Of a DNA stretch of 64,000 nucleotides, positions 45,725-55,779 are shown piece after piece. The notes under the pieces are model-generated. The model had not been told where the DNA came from. It ran no database searches and saw nothing but the letters and a program-made list of their open reading frames with translations. Where the stretch lies: NCBI GenBank assembly GCA_029224185.1, contig CM055197.1:23822862-23886861 (forward strand), written 5' to 3'. How positions within the stretch are numbered: position 1 is the stretch's first letter; the number at the start of each line of letters is the position of its first letter. Position numbers and translations under genes: made by a program. This stretch comes from Karalla daura. Taxonomy: Eukaryota; Chordata; Actinopteri; Chaetodontiformes; Leiognathidae.

Positions 45725-46345
45725 GGGCCTGCAACCTCTCTACCCTGATTGTGTCACACCTACCCCTGATCACTGCCTGTCGTATAAATAGTCTGCATCT
45801 CCCCTGTCTTGTGTCGAAGTGTTGTTTGTCGTGCCACCGAAGGCTCTGCTCAAGCCACAGTCACAGCCTGTGTCTCCTCATCATAGTAAGTTTTGTAGCC
45901 TTAGTGCAAGTTTGCTTTTTTTTCTGTCAAGTTAGATAGTTTTGGCCATGAGCTTCCCGGAAAACACATGCATTAGGAAGATTTAGTTTAGAGTTTAGTG
46001 TAGCTGTGAGCTTCACGGAAGACTTGTGCTTTAAGTTAGACATAGTTTAGAATTTAGTGCAGTCGTGAGCTTCTCAGAAGACACGTGCTTTAGTTAGGTT
46101 TAGTTTCAAGTATAGTATAGCCGTGAGCTTCTCGGAAGACACGTGCATAGAAAGGTTTAGTTCAGAGTAAGGTTGCCGTGCGCTCCCCGGGAGACACAAG
46201 GGTTTTGTTTGTTAGGATTAGTTTTATAGATAGATTAGAAATAGTTAGTATAGATTATTTGAGAGGAAAGAGAGAGGTTGAAATAGGGTGGGTGAGGTGG
46301 GATGGCCAAGACTGGCACCATCCACCCCAGGGATGAGCAAGGCCA
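45725..46345 (+). repeat. LTR-like segment with a five-hairpin array
   Basis: A TATA-like GTATAAATAG lies at about 45,781. Five copies of a short imperfect hairpin (type CGTGAGCTTC-TCG-GAAGACACG) follow, beginning at 45,945, 46,003, 46,062, 46,119 and 46,173, a spacing of 54-59 bp. A further dyad, GGTGGGATGG/CCATCCACC, lies near 46,290-46,320. No coding sequence. Probably the LTR or leader of an unidentified retroelement. Confidence 0.6.
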
Positions 46346-46357
46346 AGCTCAAACAGT

Positions 46358-47270
46358 GAAGGTGAAAGTAGGCAGTCCTTGAAATATATTGTGAGAAGTA
46401 AATGACAGGTCTTGGTCAAAACTAGTACATAGGTTCTTTACGGTGGTAGAATCAGTAGCAAAACTATTTTGTAGTACTTTTTTTGTAGTACAGATATAGA
46501 ATCCCTTCGGTGTTTTGGACCTATGTGCAATAACTCATTTTTTTCAAAAGAAGGAAATTATGGGTCATCCAGCTGCTGTAGTCGATTGTGTGCCCTCGGC
46601 TTGATTGATAAATGTAGTTGGGTGTCATCAGTATAATAATGAAAATCAATTCAGTGATTCCTGATGATATTGCCTGGAAGGAGCATACATAAAAGTGAAC
46701 AGCATTGGACAAAGCACAGATCCTTGTGGAGCCCCATGACTGACTTTAGTGTGGGGAGACTGATCATTACTGAAACATAAGACTGGAATAAATATAAGGC
46801 AGTGCGTCTCCTTTGCAAGACTTGGAGGTCAACTGTATCAAAAGCTGCATTAAGATCTAACAAGACAAGCACTGAAACAAGACTTTGGTCAGATGCCATG
46901 AAGAGGTCATTAGTAACTTTAACCAGTGCTGTCTTAGTGCTATGATTCACTCTAAAACTGGACTGAATATATCAAAAAAAGCATTGTTGTTGAGGGACTC
47001 ACAAACCTAGTTGGTAGTGACGCTCCAGGATTTTTGAAATGATGAGATTGGAGATGGGCCTGTAATATGCTAAAATCCCAGGATCGAGGGAAGAGTTTCT
47101 TAAGAAGAGGCTTGATTACAGCAACTTTAAAGTAAAGCAGAATGTAACTTACTGATAAGGTCAGGTTAATCATGTCTAGTAAGGAGGTGCCAATTAAAGG
47201 CAACACTTTCTTATACAATCGAGTAGGAATAGAGTCTAGGAGGCAGGTTGATGATTTAGAGGAGACAACT
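46358..47270 (-). mobile_element. Older L2/CR1-group LINE fragment, antisense
   Basis: Diverged relative of 26,000-27,450. RT pieces include MNHSTKTALVKVTNDLFMAS, a FDTVD motif and LDLNAAFD. Many indels break the frame. It retains the intact site where the copy at 26,798 carries a solo LTR. Both ends are truncated. Confidence 0.85.
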
Positions 47271-47411
47271 GTCCCATTGCAGAGAGGTTGTCTCGTCTGG
47301 GGTTATTCTCTTGACACTTCCTGTTTTATTTTGAAAGTCTAACCCTCCTTTCATTTCAGGTCACTTGCCCTTCCTCTTGTGTCACCTGTTCCTGATTCCT
47401 GATTGTGTCCA

Positions 47412-47845
47412 TGTAGCCCTCTCTCTCTATCTGCACCTCCACAGCTTGGCTACTCTGCGTTGTGTTTGTTGTGTGAAAAGGGTGGAGCCGTCAGGAAGGT
47501 TGACACTGACACAGAGGTGTTCGGGATCGTGGCGAAAATCCTTGCTTTATTCGTTGTTTCAGCAACACAGGCTATAGGATTGATAGCGATAAACTCAATC
47601 TCAGTAGTAAAATACATTTCACAATGAGCTAATGTTTAGCATTACGTTTCCAACTACATTTTAAACATCTTTTTTTTACAAGAAAATAAAAGTGTTAGCT
47701 TCACCAATTACACTGCTTCAAAGAGCTTAACATTTTAGTGTTCAAAATAGCTTAACAAAACGAACTCAGAAGTGCTCATATCTTATAAAATTCTAAAAAT
47801 TATAAATTTGTCCAGCCGCCCTTCTTGCTTTGGCCCTCTGCCACA
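47412..47845 (-). repeat. 3' LTR of the second Gypsy
   Basis: Identical in plan to 50,350-50,747 for about 385 bp (GTAGCCCTCTCTCTC... TTATAAAATTC), then diverges. On the minus strand it may start TGTGGCAGAGG at 47,845, right after a purine tract (GAGAGGGGAAGAAAG) that looks like a polypurine tract. Confidence 0.75.
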
Positions 47846-47894
47846 ACTTTCTTCCCCTCTCAATTTTCTGTTGGTCTCTCTCAGTTTCCATGAC

Positions 47895-49580
47895 CTAGCA
47901 CTCCAATGAGAGTTTCATGGGAGGATGTCGACTCCTTCTCGGTGTTCTCCTTGGGGTGTCAGTCCTCTGGGTGGAAGTGGCCCCACCGCTGGTCACAAAC
48001 GTATCTTCTTGTGTTTCCACACTGGCCTGCTCCGTACTGGGGTGTTCCTCTCCACTCACTGCTCCAGTTATAGCCCCATCTCTCATTTCTTCTGCACTGC
48101 CACCATCCATTTCCTCTACTGTGTCAGGCTCAATGTTGGTCTCACACAGCTCACTGTTTGACAGGTCCTCCTCCAAGACCACTTTGTTGCTTCGATCCAC
48201 TGGAAGGAACATGCACTGCCATGGACCTCCATCCTCTGGTCGCACCACATAGACAGGTAAGTCGGGCTGCTTCTTCACAACAACATATGGGTGTGACTCC
48301 CACCGGTCTCCCAGTTTCTGTCTCCCCTCCACATGACAGACTTTGACTAAGACTCTATCCCCCGCTCCAAAGACTTCACTTCTGGCCTTCTGGTCATTGT
48401 ACTTCTTCTGTAGTTCTTTGGCATGCTGAGACGTTTGGTTAGCCAGAGCATAAGCTTGCGTCAGAGAATCATGCAGAGTCTGGACATAGTCACTGTATTT
48501 GCAGGGCTGATAAACAGTGGGGGACCCGAAAATGAGGTTGACTGGGAGCCTACTAAACATTAGGAAGTATGGGCTATACCCCGAAGAGTCATGTCGTGAG
48601 CAGTTATAAGCGTGTGTCAAGGCATCCACATGTTCATGCCAGCAAGGTTTCAAATCAGACTCTAGTGTCCCAAGCACGTTCATTAAAGTGCGGTTGAACC
48701 TTTCTGTGGTCCCGTTGCCCTGGGGGTGGTAGGGCGTTGTGTGAGTTTTAGTGATGCCGGTGCACTTGCACAATTCTTTGACAATGGCACTCTCAAAGTT
48801 GCGCCCCCTATCTGAATGCAGCTTTGCAGGGAAACCGAAGCGACAGAAGAAGTTCCTCCACAGTACTCTTGCCACTGTGCCCGCCTTTTGATCTCTGGTG
48901 GGATAGGCCTGCGTGTAACAAGAGAAGTGATCAGTGACAATGAGTACATTCTCAATGCCTCCTTTGGACTTCTCAAGTGTCAAAAAGTCCACGCAAACCA
49001 GCTCCATAGGGGCACTTGTGTGTATACTGACTAGGGGAGCTCTGACGGTGGCTGTGGGGGTCTTTCTCAGGCAACACCGCTCGCACTGTTCACACCAGGC
49101 TTTGACCTATTGAAACATTCTAGGCCAGTAGAATCTCTCTCGTATCATCTGTAATGTCCTCTCAAATCCTAAATGTCCGGAATCATCATGAAGAGCAGTT
49201 TTGACAGCTCCATGCATGCTCTCTGGCAGTATTAGCTGTTCCACCTCCCCTCTATGGCAATCCTGGACCTGTCAGTACATGACCCCATTACGCACCACTA
49301 ATCTCCTCCACTCTTTTAAGAGAAGGCTCCCGCTTGTGCCCACTTCCGTTCTCTCACTGCGGCTTGGTTTCTGGTTGCGGGTTTTAAAGTGCAGTATTGG
49401 GCCAATGACCTTGTCTTCCTTTTGCCCTGCTCGGATCTCCTGTGTTGTCATAGGGGGCAGTGTCTCCATTCCCACATCTCCATAAGGCTCACTGGACTCC
49501 AGTGGCTGACCACTCTCAAGCTCCAGCATTACAGCAGTCTCCTCGGAGGACTGCCTTGAGTCCTCCGAGGAGGATGTCAA
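47895..49580 (-). pseudogene. Gypsy integrase, two in-frame stops
   Basis: One continuous frame with TGA at 49,274-49,272 and a TAG near 49,110. The upstream part (49,272-49,580) ends in LLLKEWRRLVVRNGVMY, the usual lead-in to integrase. Then comes the HHCC zinc domain (LHDDSGHLGF... WCEQCERC) and an uninterrupted 370-codon frame with the catalytic core: D in VCVDFLTLEK, D in HSDRGRNFES, E in NGTTERFNRTL. A C-terminal region with GDRVLVKVCHVEGRQKLGDR follows. All three acidic residues and the zinc ligands are present, so decay is recent. RT and RNase H upstream are absent. Confidence 0.92.
49539..49572. repeat. Perfect 14-bp inverted repeat, 6-nt loop
   Basis: CTCCTCGGAGGACT, then GCCTTG, then AGTCCTCCGAGGAG. 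The hairpin lies where the pol frame begins inside the second Gypsy, next to the missing gag-RT region. Confidence 0.9.
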
Positions 49581-50349
49581 GGCAGAGTAGGGGTACCTGT
49601 CCTGAAGCCCTCAAGCCCGGCAGTCTGGACGAATGGGCTGGAGTGGTGTACTGACCCACGTAGGGTGAATGCATGGAGGGCGGGGGAGAGTATCGTTGCA
49701 AGGGCAGCAGCATATCGGCACCAACAGCCCCAGCTAAGGATAAGAGGCAGGGCATCACAGTGGAGGGGGACACTGCAACTCAAGTGCTGAATCTGTGTAA
49801 TTCTGTATCATCTTGCTATATGTAACAGAGTAATATGTGGAAAGCAACTGAAATGTCAGCGTAACAATGTAATGTGTATGGCCAAGTCTTATGCAAATAT
49901 GTACTAAATGCACCAATAAAATCTTTCAACACTATCGGGGTAAATAAATGTATCAGTTCTGCAAAGGTATTAACTTAAAAGGCTGTTTAACTAAGCTGTT
50001 TAACTCAAAAATTCACTAGTCACTAAATGCCACTTAGCAGAATGAACAAAGTTAGATAAGTCACAAAAAATTATTCACACATTAAAACTCTTCAATCGTA
50101 CCATTAACTGTCAGTCAAAATTCACTTCACACCACAAAAAAAACACTCAAATTGCAACAGCAAAGCACAGCATAACAGTCTGTAAAAGATATAGTGGTGG
50201 CAGGAACGTTGCTTCAAAATCAGGAAATGACTCACAAATGTTCGTCCACAGTAACTGTCCACAGTTAAATGTTCAATACCAGCCTGGTTGCAGATTTCCC
50301 TCTTCGGTAAAGCGACGCAACGATCATGCAACGGTCACGGCACCAAAGA
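49581..50349 (-). other. Internal non-coding or gag-side remnant of the second Gypsy
   Basis: Only short frames without recognised domains. Given its place between the 5' LTR and integrase it should be leader and gag remnant. No primer-binding site was identified. Confidence 0.45.
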
Positions 50350-50924
50350 TGTAGCCCTCTCTCTCTATCTGCACCTCCACAGCTTGGCTACTCTGCGTTG
50401 TGTTTGTTGTGTGAAAAGGGTGGCGGGGGGTGCAGCCGTCAGGAAGGTTGACACTGACACAGAGGTGTTCTGGATCATGGCGAAAATCCTTGCTTTATTC
50501 GTTGTTTCAGCAACACAGGCTATAGGATTGATAGCGGTAAACTCCGTGTCAATATCACACAGTAAAGTACATTTCACAATGAGCTAATGTTTAGCATTAT
50601 GTTTCCAACTACATATTAAACATATTTTTTACAAGAAAATAAAAGTGTTAGCTTCACCAATTACACTGCTTCAAAGAGCTTAACATTTTAGTGTTCAAAA
50701 TAGCTTAACAAAACGAACTCAGAATTGCTCATATCTTATAAAATTCTTACTTTATTTAACAGTACAAACAACGTGACTTACCTTTAGGATTGATCGCGGT
50801 AAACTGAAGAAAATGGCGCACTGACTTACAATGACGTCATCAACCCTACAAAACACATTTATCAAACTTATTTAAACTTGTCATTATAGCGACACCTTGT
50901 GGCGCACCATATAACTGCCTTACA
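50350..50924 (-). repeat. 5' LTR of the second Gypsy, 575 bp
   Basis: Starts TGTAAGGCAG on the minus strand (50,924) and ends GGGCTACA (50,350). Its first 175 bp differ from the other LTR. It also holds an internal near-repeat, TAGGATTGAT(A/C)GCGGTAAACT, at about 50,523 and 50,786. Confidence 0.8.
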
Positions 50925-52029
50925 TCCACGACCAACCAAGCCTTATTTAAAGCCACAGCATGCCACAGTAAGACCTTTTGCCTCAAAAGAGTGTTGTTTT
51001 GTTGTAACTTTGACAGTGTAGTTTAGAGCCATAGTACTTGGTTGTGTAACCCTGTGCTGCCCCCATGTGAAATTTGAATGTACATACAGAAATGTTTTAT
51101 TCTATTAAAGAATGTATAATATTTTTTATAATACATTTTTTGAATAATTGTTTAATTTCTGTAACTTTGATTGGTTAAATGTGTGGTGACTGTTGAACTA
51201 GAAGTTGCCAGAACAGGGAGGGGAATTGTGGGAAAGAGAAATGGAAGATGGTGGAGGCAGGTGGCTGGTCTGTATCCATAAGAAGTTTTTGATGAAAAAG
51301 TGCGCAGTTAATGTTCGCCTATAGGTTTTGAAAATTTTTTCGGCTTGAGAACTGTATCCACTTGTCGGTTTCTGCGTAATTTGAGTCTAGTTGTACAGCA
51401 GGAGTAGTTTGCCTGTGGAGATGTCTAATCGAGATTTTGGATGAACGTATGCTGAGAATTGCAGGTCCCCTGTCTGCGGTTTGGTTGCTTCGGAAGCGAA
51501 GTGGCCACTCTAATTCTGGATCACTGCACACAAGCCACGTGTTCTGCCATGAATATGTTCAGTATGTTAAAGTTCTATGTTTATGCAATGCTAAACAATT
51601 ACTGTGCTAATGCCTGTTAAGTTGTTGTTGATATTAAGCATCTAATACTTCATGTGATTTGTACAAAGCTGTTGACAACAAAACATTTCCTTTGTATCTT
51701 TTTTTATAGTTTTACTCTGAATTCAATGATGTCATCAACATGGCTTATCTGTGAGAAGTCATTAAAGGAACAAGGCTGCTCACTTCCTGGCTCCCTAATA
51801 AGGAGTTTGGCTGGCTGTTGATCTATGTTAACGCTGCTGAAAGCAAACAGATAGGGACCATCAAGCTCAGACCAGCATCAGTCCTAACACACCTGCCCCA
51901 GACACACTACCCACTCCCCATATAAATGACACACTGCCGCAGAAAGAGAAAGAGATCCCTGAAAGCCCCGCCTACTGCTATGATCACTCACCCACAACAC
52001 CAAAGGTTACTATTACTCCAGCTGCGAAC
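50925..52029 (+). other. Probable BEL/Pao upstream region (LTR or leader)
   Basis: Lies directly before the BEL/Pao gag start on the same strand. It is AT-rich with long T/A stretches at 51,090-51,170 and an untranslated-looking segment up to 52,029. LTR termini could not be fixed because the 3' LTR was not identified. Confidence 0.4.
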
Positions 52030-52870
52030 ATGATAGACTTTGCCAAATATCTGGCACGCAGGGAGTTAGTAACCACAGGTCTTAACAAGTTTGATGATCA
52101 GCCTGAGAGTCTCAGAGCGTGGCAGTCCTCCTTCCTTCATGCTACTCAAGACGTAGACCTAACAGCCAGCGAAGAGTTAGGAAAGCTAGGAAAGGAATCA
52201 TCTGAGCACATTAAAAGGTTTTGAGCAGTGCACGTCACTAACCCTGATGCTGCACTTTGGATGTCTTGGACGAGGCTCAGAAAATGCTATGCCACCCCTG
52301 AAGTGATTGAGAGCGCTCTGTTCAAGCGATTAGACAACTTTCCCCGTCTCACTTCAAGGGACAACATTAAACTTAGGGAACTTAGTGACCTGCTCATGGA
52401 ACTGCTCTTGGCTCAAGAAGATGGCTACTTACCTGGTCAAGGTATAAAGAATATCATGCTGTGAGTTATCCTCCTTTCTCCTTTTTAGCTGACTTTGTTA
52501 ACAGTGAGGCAAAGGCCAGAAATTATCCCAGCTTTCTCTTACTAAATGACAGCTACACTCATTTCAGAAAAGAGAGGCCCATTGCAAAGCACAATGGTGT
52601 TGAGACAACTATATCCGTCCATAAGACAGATTTGTCAGCAGCAGCAGGTTTAAACTCAATGTATAAAACAGAGATGCTGCTAAATCCTGCTAAATACTGT
52701 CCACTTCACAATAAAGCTCATCCTCTAGAAAAATGCAGAGCCTTTAAAATGAAGCCACTGGCAGAACACAAAAAATTGCTTAAGGACCACAGATGATATT
52801 TCAAGTGTTGCTCTGCTCCTCACATGGCTAAAGATTGTCCTGTGGAGCTGAAATGCAGTGAGAGTGACAG
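52030..52870 (+). pseudogene. BEL/Pao gag, broken
   Basis: Starts MIDFAKYLARRELVTTGLNK. It contains a gag core (SLRAWQSSFLHA, ASEELGKLGKESSEHIKRF), a TGA at 52,222-52,224, then AVHVTNPDAALWMSW and ALFKRLDNFPRLTSRDNIKL, typical of fish BEL/Pao gag. A frameshift near 52,460 moves to YPPFSFLADFVNSEAKARNY and a cysteine/histidine zinc-knuckle region (KYCPLHNKAHPLEKCRAF; CCSAPHMAKDCP). In the family it forms the particle shell and binds RNA. It is broken by two or more stops and one frameshift. Confidence 0.88.
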
Positions 52871-52919
52871 TGACCAACACTGCACAGCCATGCACCCAGA
52901 CATTTGACTCTCACCAGCA

Positions 52920-53378
52920 GTGTCATCTACGACTGAACCAGTCACAGAGCAGCAAAACGACCCACCTTCAGAGATAACGTCAAAGATATGCTTAGTTCTA
53001 GTTTTCCCACAAGGACAAAAGGAACGCTCATTTAAGATGTATGCTATCCTTGATGACCAAAGCAATGGCTCTCTGGCTAGAGCTGAGTTTTTCAAGCTCT
53101 TTGGCATCCAAGGTACCCCCTCACCCTACCTAATGAGTACTTGTTCTGACACTGTGGAAATGACTAGAAGGAAGGCAGTTGGTTTCCAAGTAAAAGCAAT
53201 AAATGATGAAGTGTGTTTAGACTTACCACCACTCATTGAATGTAACGAAATACTGGGCAACAGATCAGAAATCCCCTCACCACAGGTTGCTCTTTCCCAC
53301 ACTCACCTGAAACCTGTGGCACCTTACATCCCAGTGTTTGGATTTAGGTTGGGTGATAGTGGGGGGAGTTTGTATTGA
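52920..53378 (+). pseudogene. BEL/Pao protease region
   Basis: Carries the protease-type motif AILDDQSNGSLAR, followed by FKLFGIQGTPSPYL and a later VALSHTHLKPVAPYIPVF segment. Aspartic proteases of this family cut gag-pol. The frame ends at a stop at 53,378, where a normal element would continue into RT. Confidence 0.82.
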
Positions 53379-53479
53379 GAGTGCTCACAAACCCACTGTG
53401 GCTGTGTTTAAGACTAACATCCTACAGAATGGACGTCCATCTTATCTAACGCCAGAAACATGTTGGCGTTAAAGAAAAA

Positions 53480-54903
53480 GTGAGCTACGGCGAGGAGCAC
53501 AGGCCTGGCACCTCTACTAATCTCTCCAGCTTTTCTGGTAACAGGCTGGGTGCTCAAGACAAACTTGGATCCAGTGTGTTCATGACAATAGAAAATGATG
53601 ACAAACCTGCCTTGTCTTTTGAAGATGAAACATTTTTGAAGGTGATGGAAGAGGAGGTCCAGAGAGATGAAAAGAACAGTTGAACCAGTTGAACCACGCC
53701 TGCCAAACAACCGTACTCCTCCACCTCCACGCCTCCACTCCTTGCAACGTACACTGGACAAAAATCCAGAAATGAAAGAACAATTTGTTGCTTTTATGGA
53801 GAAGCTTTTTGAAAATGAACATGCAGTGGAAGCTTCCCTCCCTGAGGATGCAGAGTGCTGGTACTTACCCATTTTCGGAGAGTACGACCCTCAAAAGCAT
53901 GATAAAATACAAGTTGTATTTCACTCTAACGCACAAGAAGGTGGTATCTCTCTTAGCAATGTCCTGCTTTCAGACCCTGACTTGGACAATACCCTCCTAG
54001 GAGTACTGCTCAGATTCAGAAAGGAGCTTGTTGCACTAACTGCTGACATCCAGCAAATGTTCTATGGATCTTGGTGAGAGAAGACCAGAGGAACTACTTG
54101 AGATTTCTCTGCCACAAAGACAACGATCTGACTAAAGAGGTAGCAGTGTTCAGGATGCGAGTACATGTGTTTGGAAACAGCCCTTCACCTGCAGTTGCTA
54201 TACGTATATGGCCTACGAAAGGCTGCCCAAGAAGGTGAACAAAAGTATGGTTCTGATTCTCGCCACTTTGTTGAGCGACACTTTTATGTGGATGATGGGC
54301 TCATCTCCCTCCCATCTGAGACTGAAGCAATCAATCTGCTCAAGCGATGGCTGAATCGAATCTCAAATTGCATAAGATTGCTTCGAACAGTGTCAAAGTA
54401 ATACAAGCTTTTGCACCAGAAGACCTGGCGGCAGGCCTGAGAGACTTGAGCCTTGACAGTGAAGAACTTCCAGTGCAAAGAAGTCTTGGTTTGTGTTGGA
54501 ACGTGGACTCTGACACTTTCACATTTAGAGTTGCAGTCAATGACAAACCATTCACTCGCTGTGGAGTGCTTTCTTCCGTCAATAGCCTTTTTGACCCACT
54601 AGGCTTGGTTGCGCCAGTGACCATCAAAGGGCGGGCTCTGCTCAGAGACCTTTCTGACACTCAGGAGTGGGACACCAAACTTCCTGCAGACAAGTTAAAC
54701 AAATAAAAGACATGGAAGGAATCACTGAAGGACTTCCATCTTCCTCGCTCATACATCCAACAATCTATCTCCATTGCCACACACACAGAGCTGTGTCTCT
54801 TTTCTGATGCTTCAAACTGGGCAATGGGGGCAGTAGCTTACCTCAGGGTTGTCATGACAGATGGGCAGTGCAGGTTGGCTTTGTGCTTGGAAAGGCGAAG
54901 CTA
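53480..54903 (+). pseudogene. BEL/Pao reverse transcriptase and RNase H start, broken
   Basis: Pieces in order: a linker (53,480-53,683); RT N-terminal palm (KHDKIQVVFHSNAQ, FRKELVALTADIQQMF, 53,667-54,077); a frame change; FRMRVHVFGNSPSPA and VERHFYVDDGLISL with the YVDD catalytic box (54,165-54,401); then the connection region (QRSLGLCWNVDSD, SLFDPLGLVAPVTIKG, 54,347-54,706); and the RNase H start (LFSDASNWAMGAVAY). Sequence stops at 54,903 at a (ATCC)n junction and resumes at 62,990. Key catalytic residues in the YVDD box are present, but frameshifts make it non-functional. Confidence 0.88.
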
Positions 54904-54952
54904 TCCATCCATCCATCCATCCATCTTCTTCCGCTTATCCAGGGCCGGGTCA
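54904..54952 (-). mobile_element. 3' end and (GATG)n tail of an antisense LINE
   Basis: On the minus strand the sequence ends GGATAAGCGGAAGAAGATGG followed by tandem GATG. This is the usual 3' end and tail of a common fish LINE type. The 5' part of such an element lies at 62,273-62,985 in the same orientation, on the other side of an L2, so the two are probably one insertion. Confidence 0.65.
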
Positions 54953-55601
54953 ATGGCTTCCCCCTCTGCTTCTCCTGTCCCTCTCTCCTGCTCAGTGTGC
55001 CACATGTTTAGCTATTCCCCTGCCTCCTTTAGCGAGGGTGATACGTGTAAGCACTGTAGTTTATTGGTGAGGTTGGAGGCCAGGCTTAGCGATTTGGAAG
55101 CCCGGCTCCGCACTGTGGAAGCAAAACCATCAACCATAGTTAGCCAGCGCCCATTAGCCACCGCGGACCCAGGAACGCTGGGTGACTGTCCAGCGGCCAT
55201 AGACTGCATCCCGGGGGCCAGAGCGGGCGACATTGAGTCCAAATTAAAGCTGCTGGCTAAGGCTAAACACAAATATAGTAGAATCGTTATCGTCGGCGCT
55301 AATGACATGCGACATACATTAACGTCAATCGGAGGTCACAAAAATTAATGTGGAATCGGTGTGTACAATGTCGGACACCATAGTTTTCTCCTGGCAAGTG
55401 ATGACATGTTTAGCCGTACATCATCATTTAACCGCTGGTTATCGAGGTGGTGTCGCAAATGACGTGGGCTTTGTAAACAATTGGCAAACTTTCTGGGGTA
55501 GACCTAGTCTCATTAGGAGCCACTGCATCCACCCCACGTTGGAAGGAGCAGCCCAACTCTCTAGTAACCTGGCTAAGAGCATCAGTCCTCCCCCAACCTG
55601 A
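54953..55601 (+). pseudogene. L2 ORF1 (zinc motif, coiled coil, esterase-like), broken
   Basis: Starts MASPSASPVPLSCSVCHMFS, with a paired-cysteine zinc motif (CSVC... CKHC), a coiled-coil stretch (VRLEARLSDLEARLRTVEAK), and an esterase-like segment (RIVIVGANDMRH). The first frame ends at 55,348. The C-terminal part continues in another frame (55,350-55,601: GFVNNWQTFWGRPSLIR, CIHPTLEGAAQLSSNL). In the family ORF1 binds RNA and may act as an esterase. Loss of frame in the middle disables this copy. The Met used is in frame with upstream BEL RNase H codons, a chance fusion. Confidence 0.85.
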
Positions 55602-55779
55602 CTCAGAGTTGAGACCAGAAGGCAGAGGAGCAGTCTAACACACTCCTCTGTGCTTCCCTCTATTCAGTCACCCACACAGAACCCCATAGAGACTGTGTCT
55701 GTCCCCCGACTGTGCAGATTTAGCAACAGAGGAGCGACCTCCTCAGTTCCTCAGTCACTTCTCAGGACAGGAGCATTAA

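Larger units (their letters stand above)
47412..50924 (-). mobile_element. Second Ty3/Gypsy retrotransposon, TCCA target duplication
   Basis: LTR-like sequences in direct orientation lie at 47,412-47,845 and 50,350-50,924. The element ends with TGTAGCCC/TTACA on the plus strand and is flanked by TCCA (47,408-47,411 and 50,925-50,928). The pol region between them is minus-strand. The interior is only about 2.5 kb: gag, protease, RT and RNase H are largely missing, and integrase remains. The integrase is of the same lineage as the old remnant at 16,190-16,929. Confidence 0.85.

Noticed and set aside
47917..48346. Plus-strand frames opposite the integrase
   Set aside because: Antisense shadows of the intact Gypsy integrase frame.
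54824..55348. 174-codon frame as a single novel gene
   Set aside because: It is a chance in-frame join of BEL RNase H, a LINE tail and L2 ORF1.
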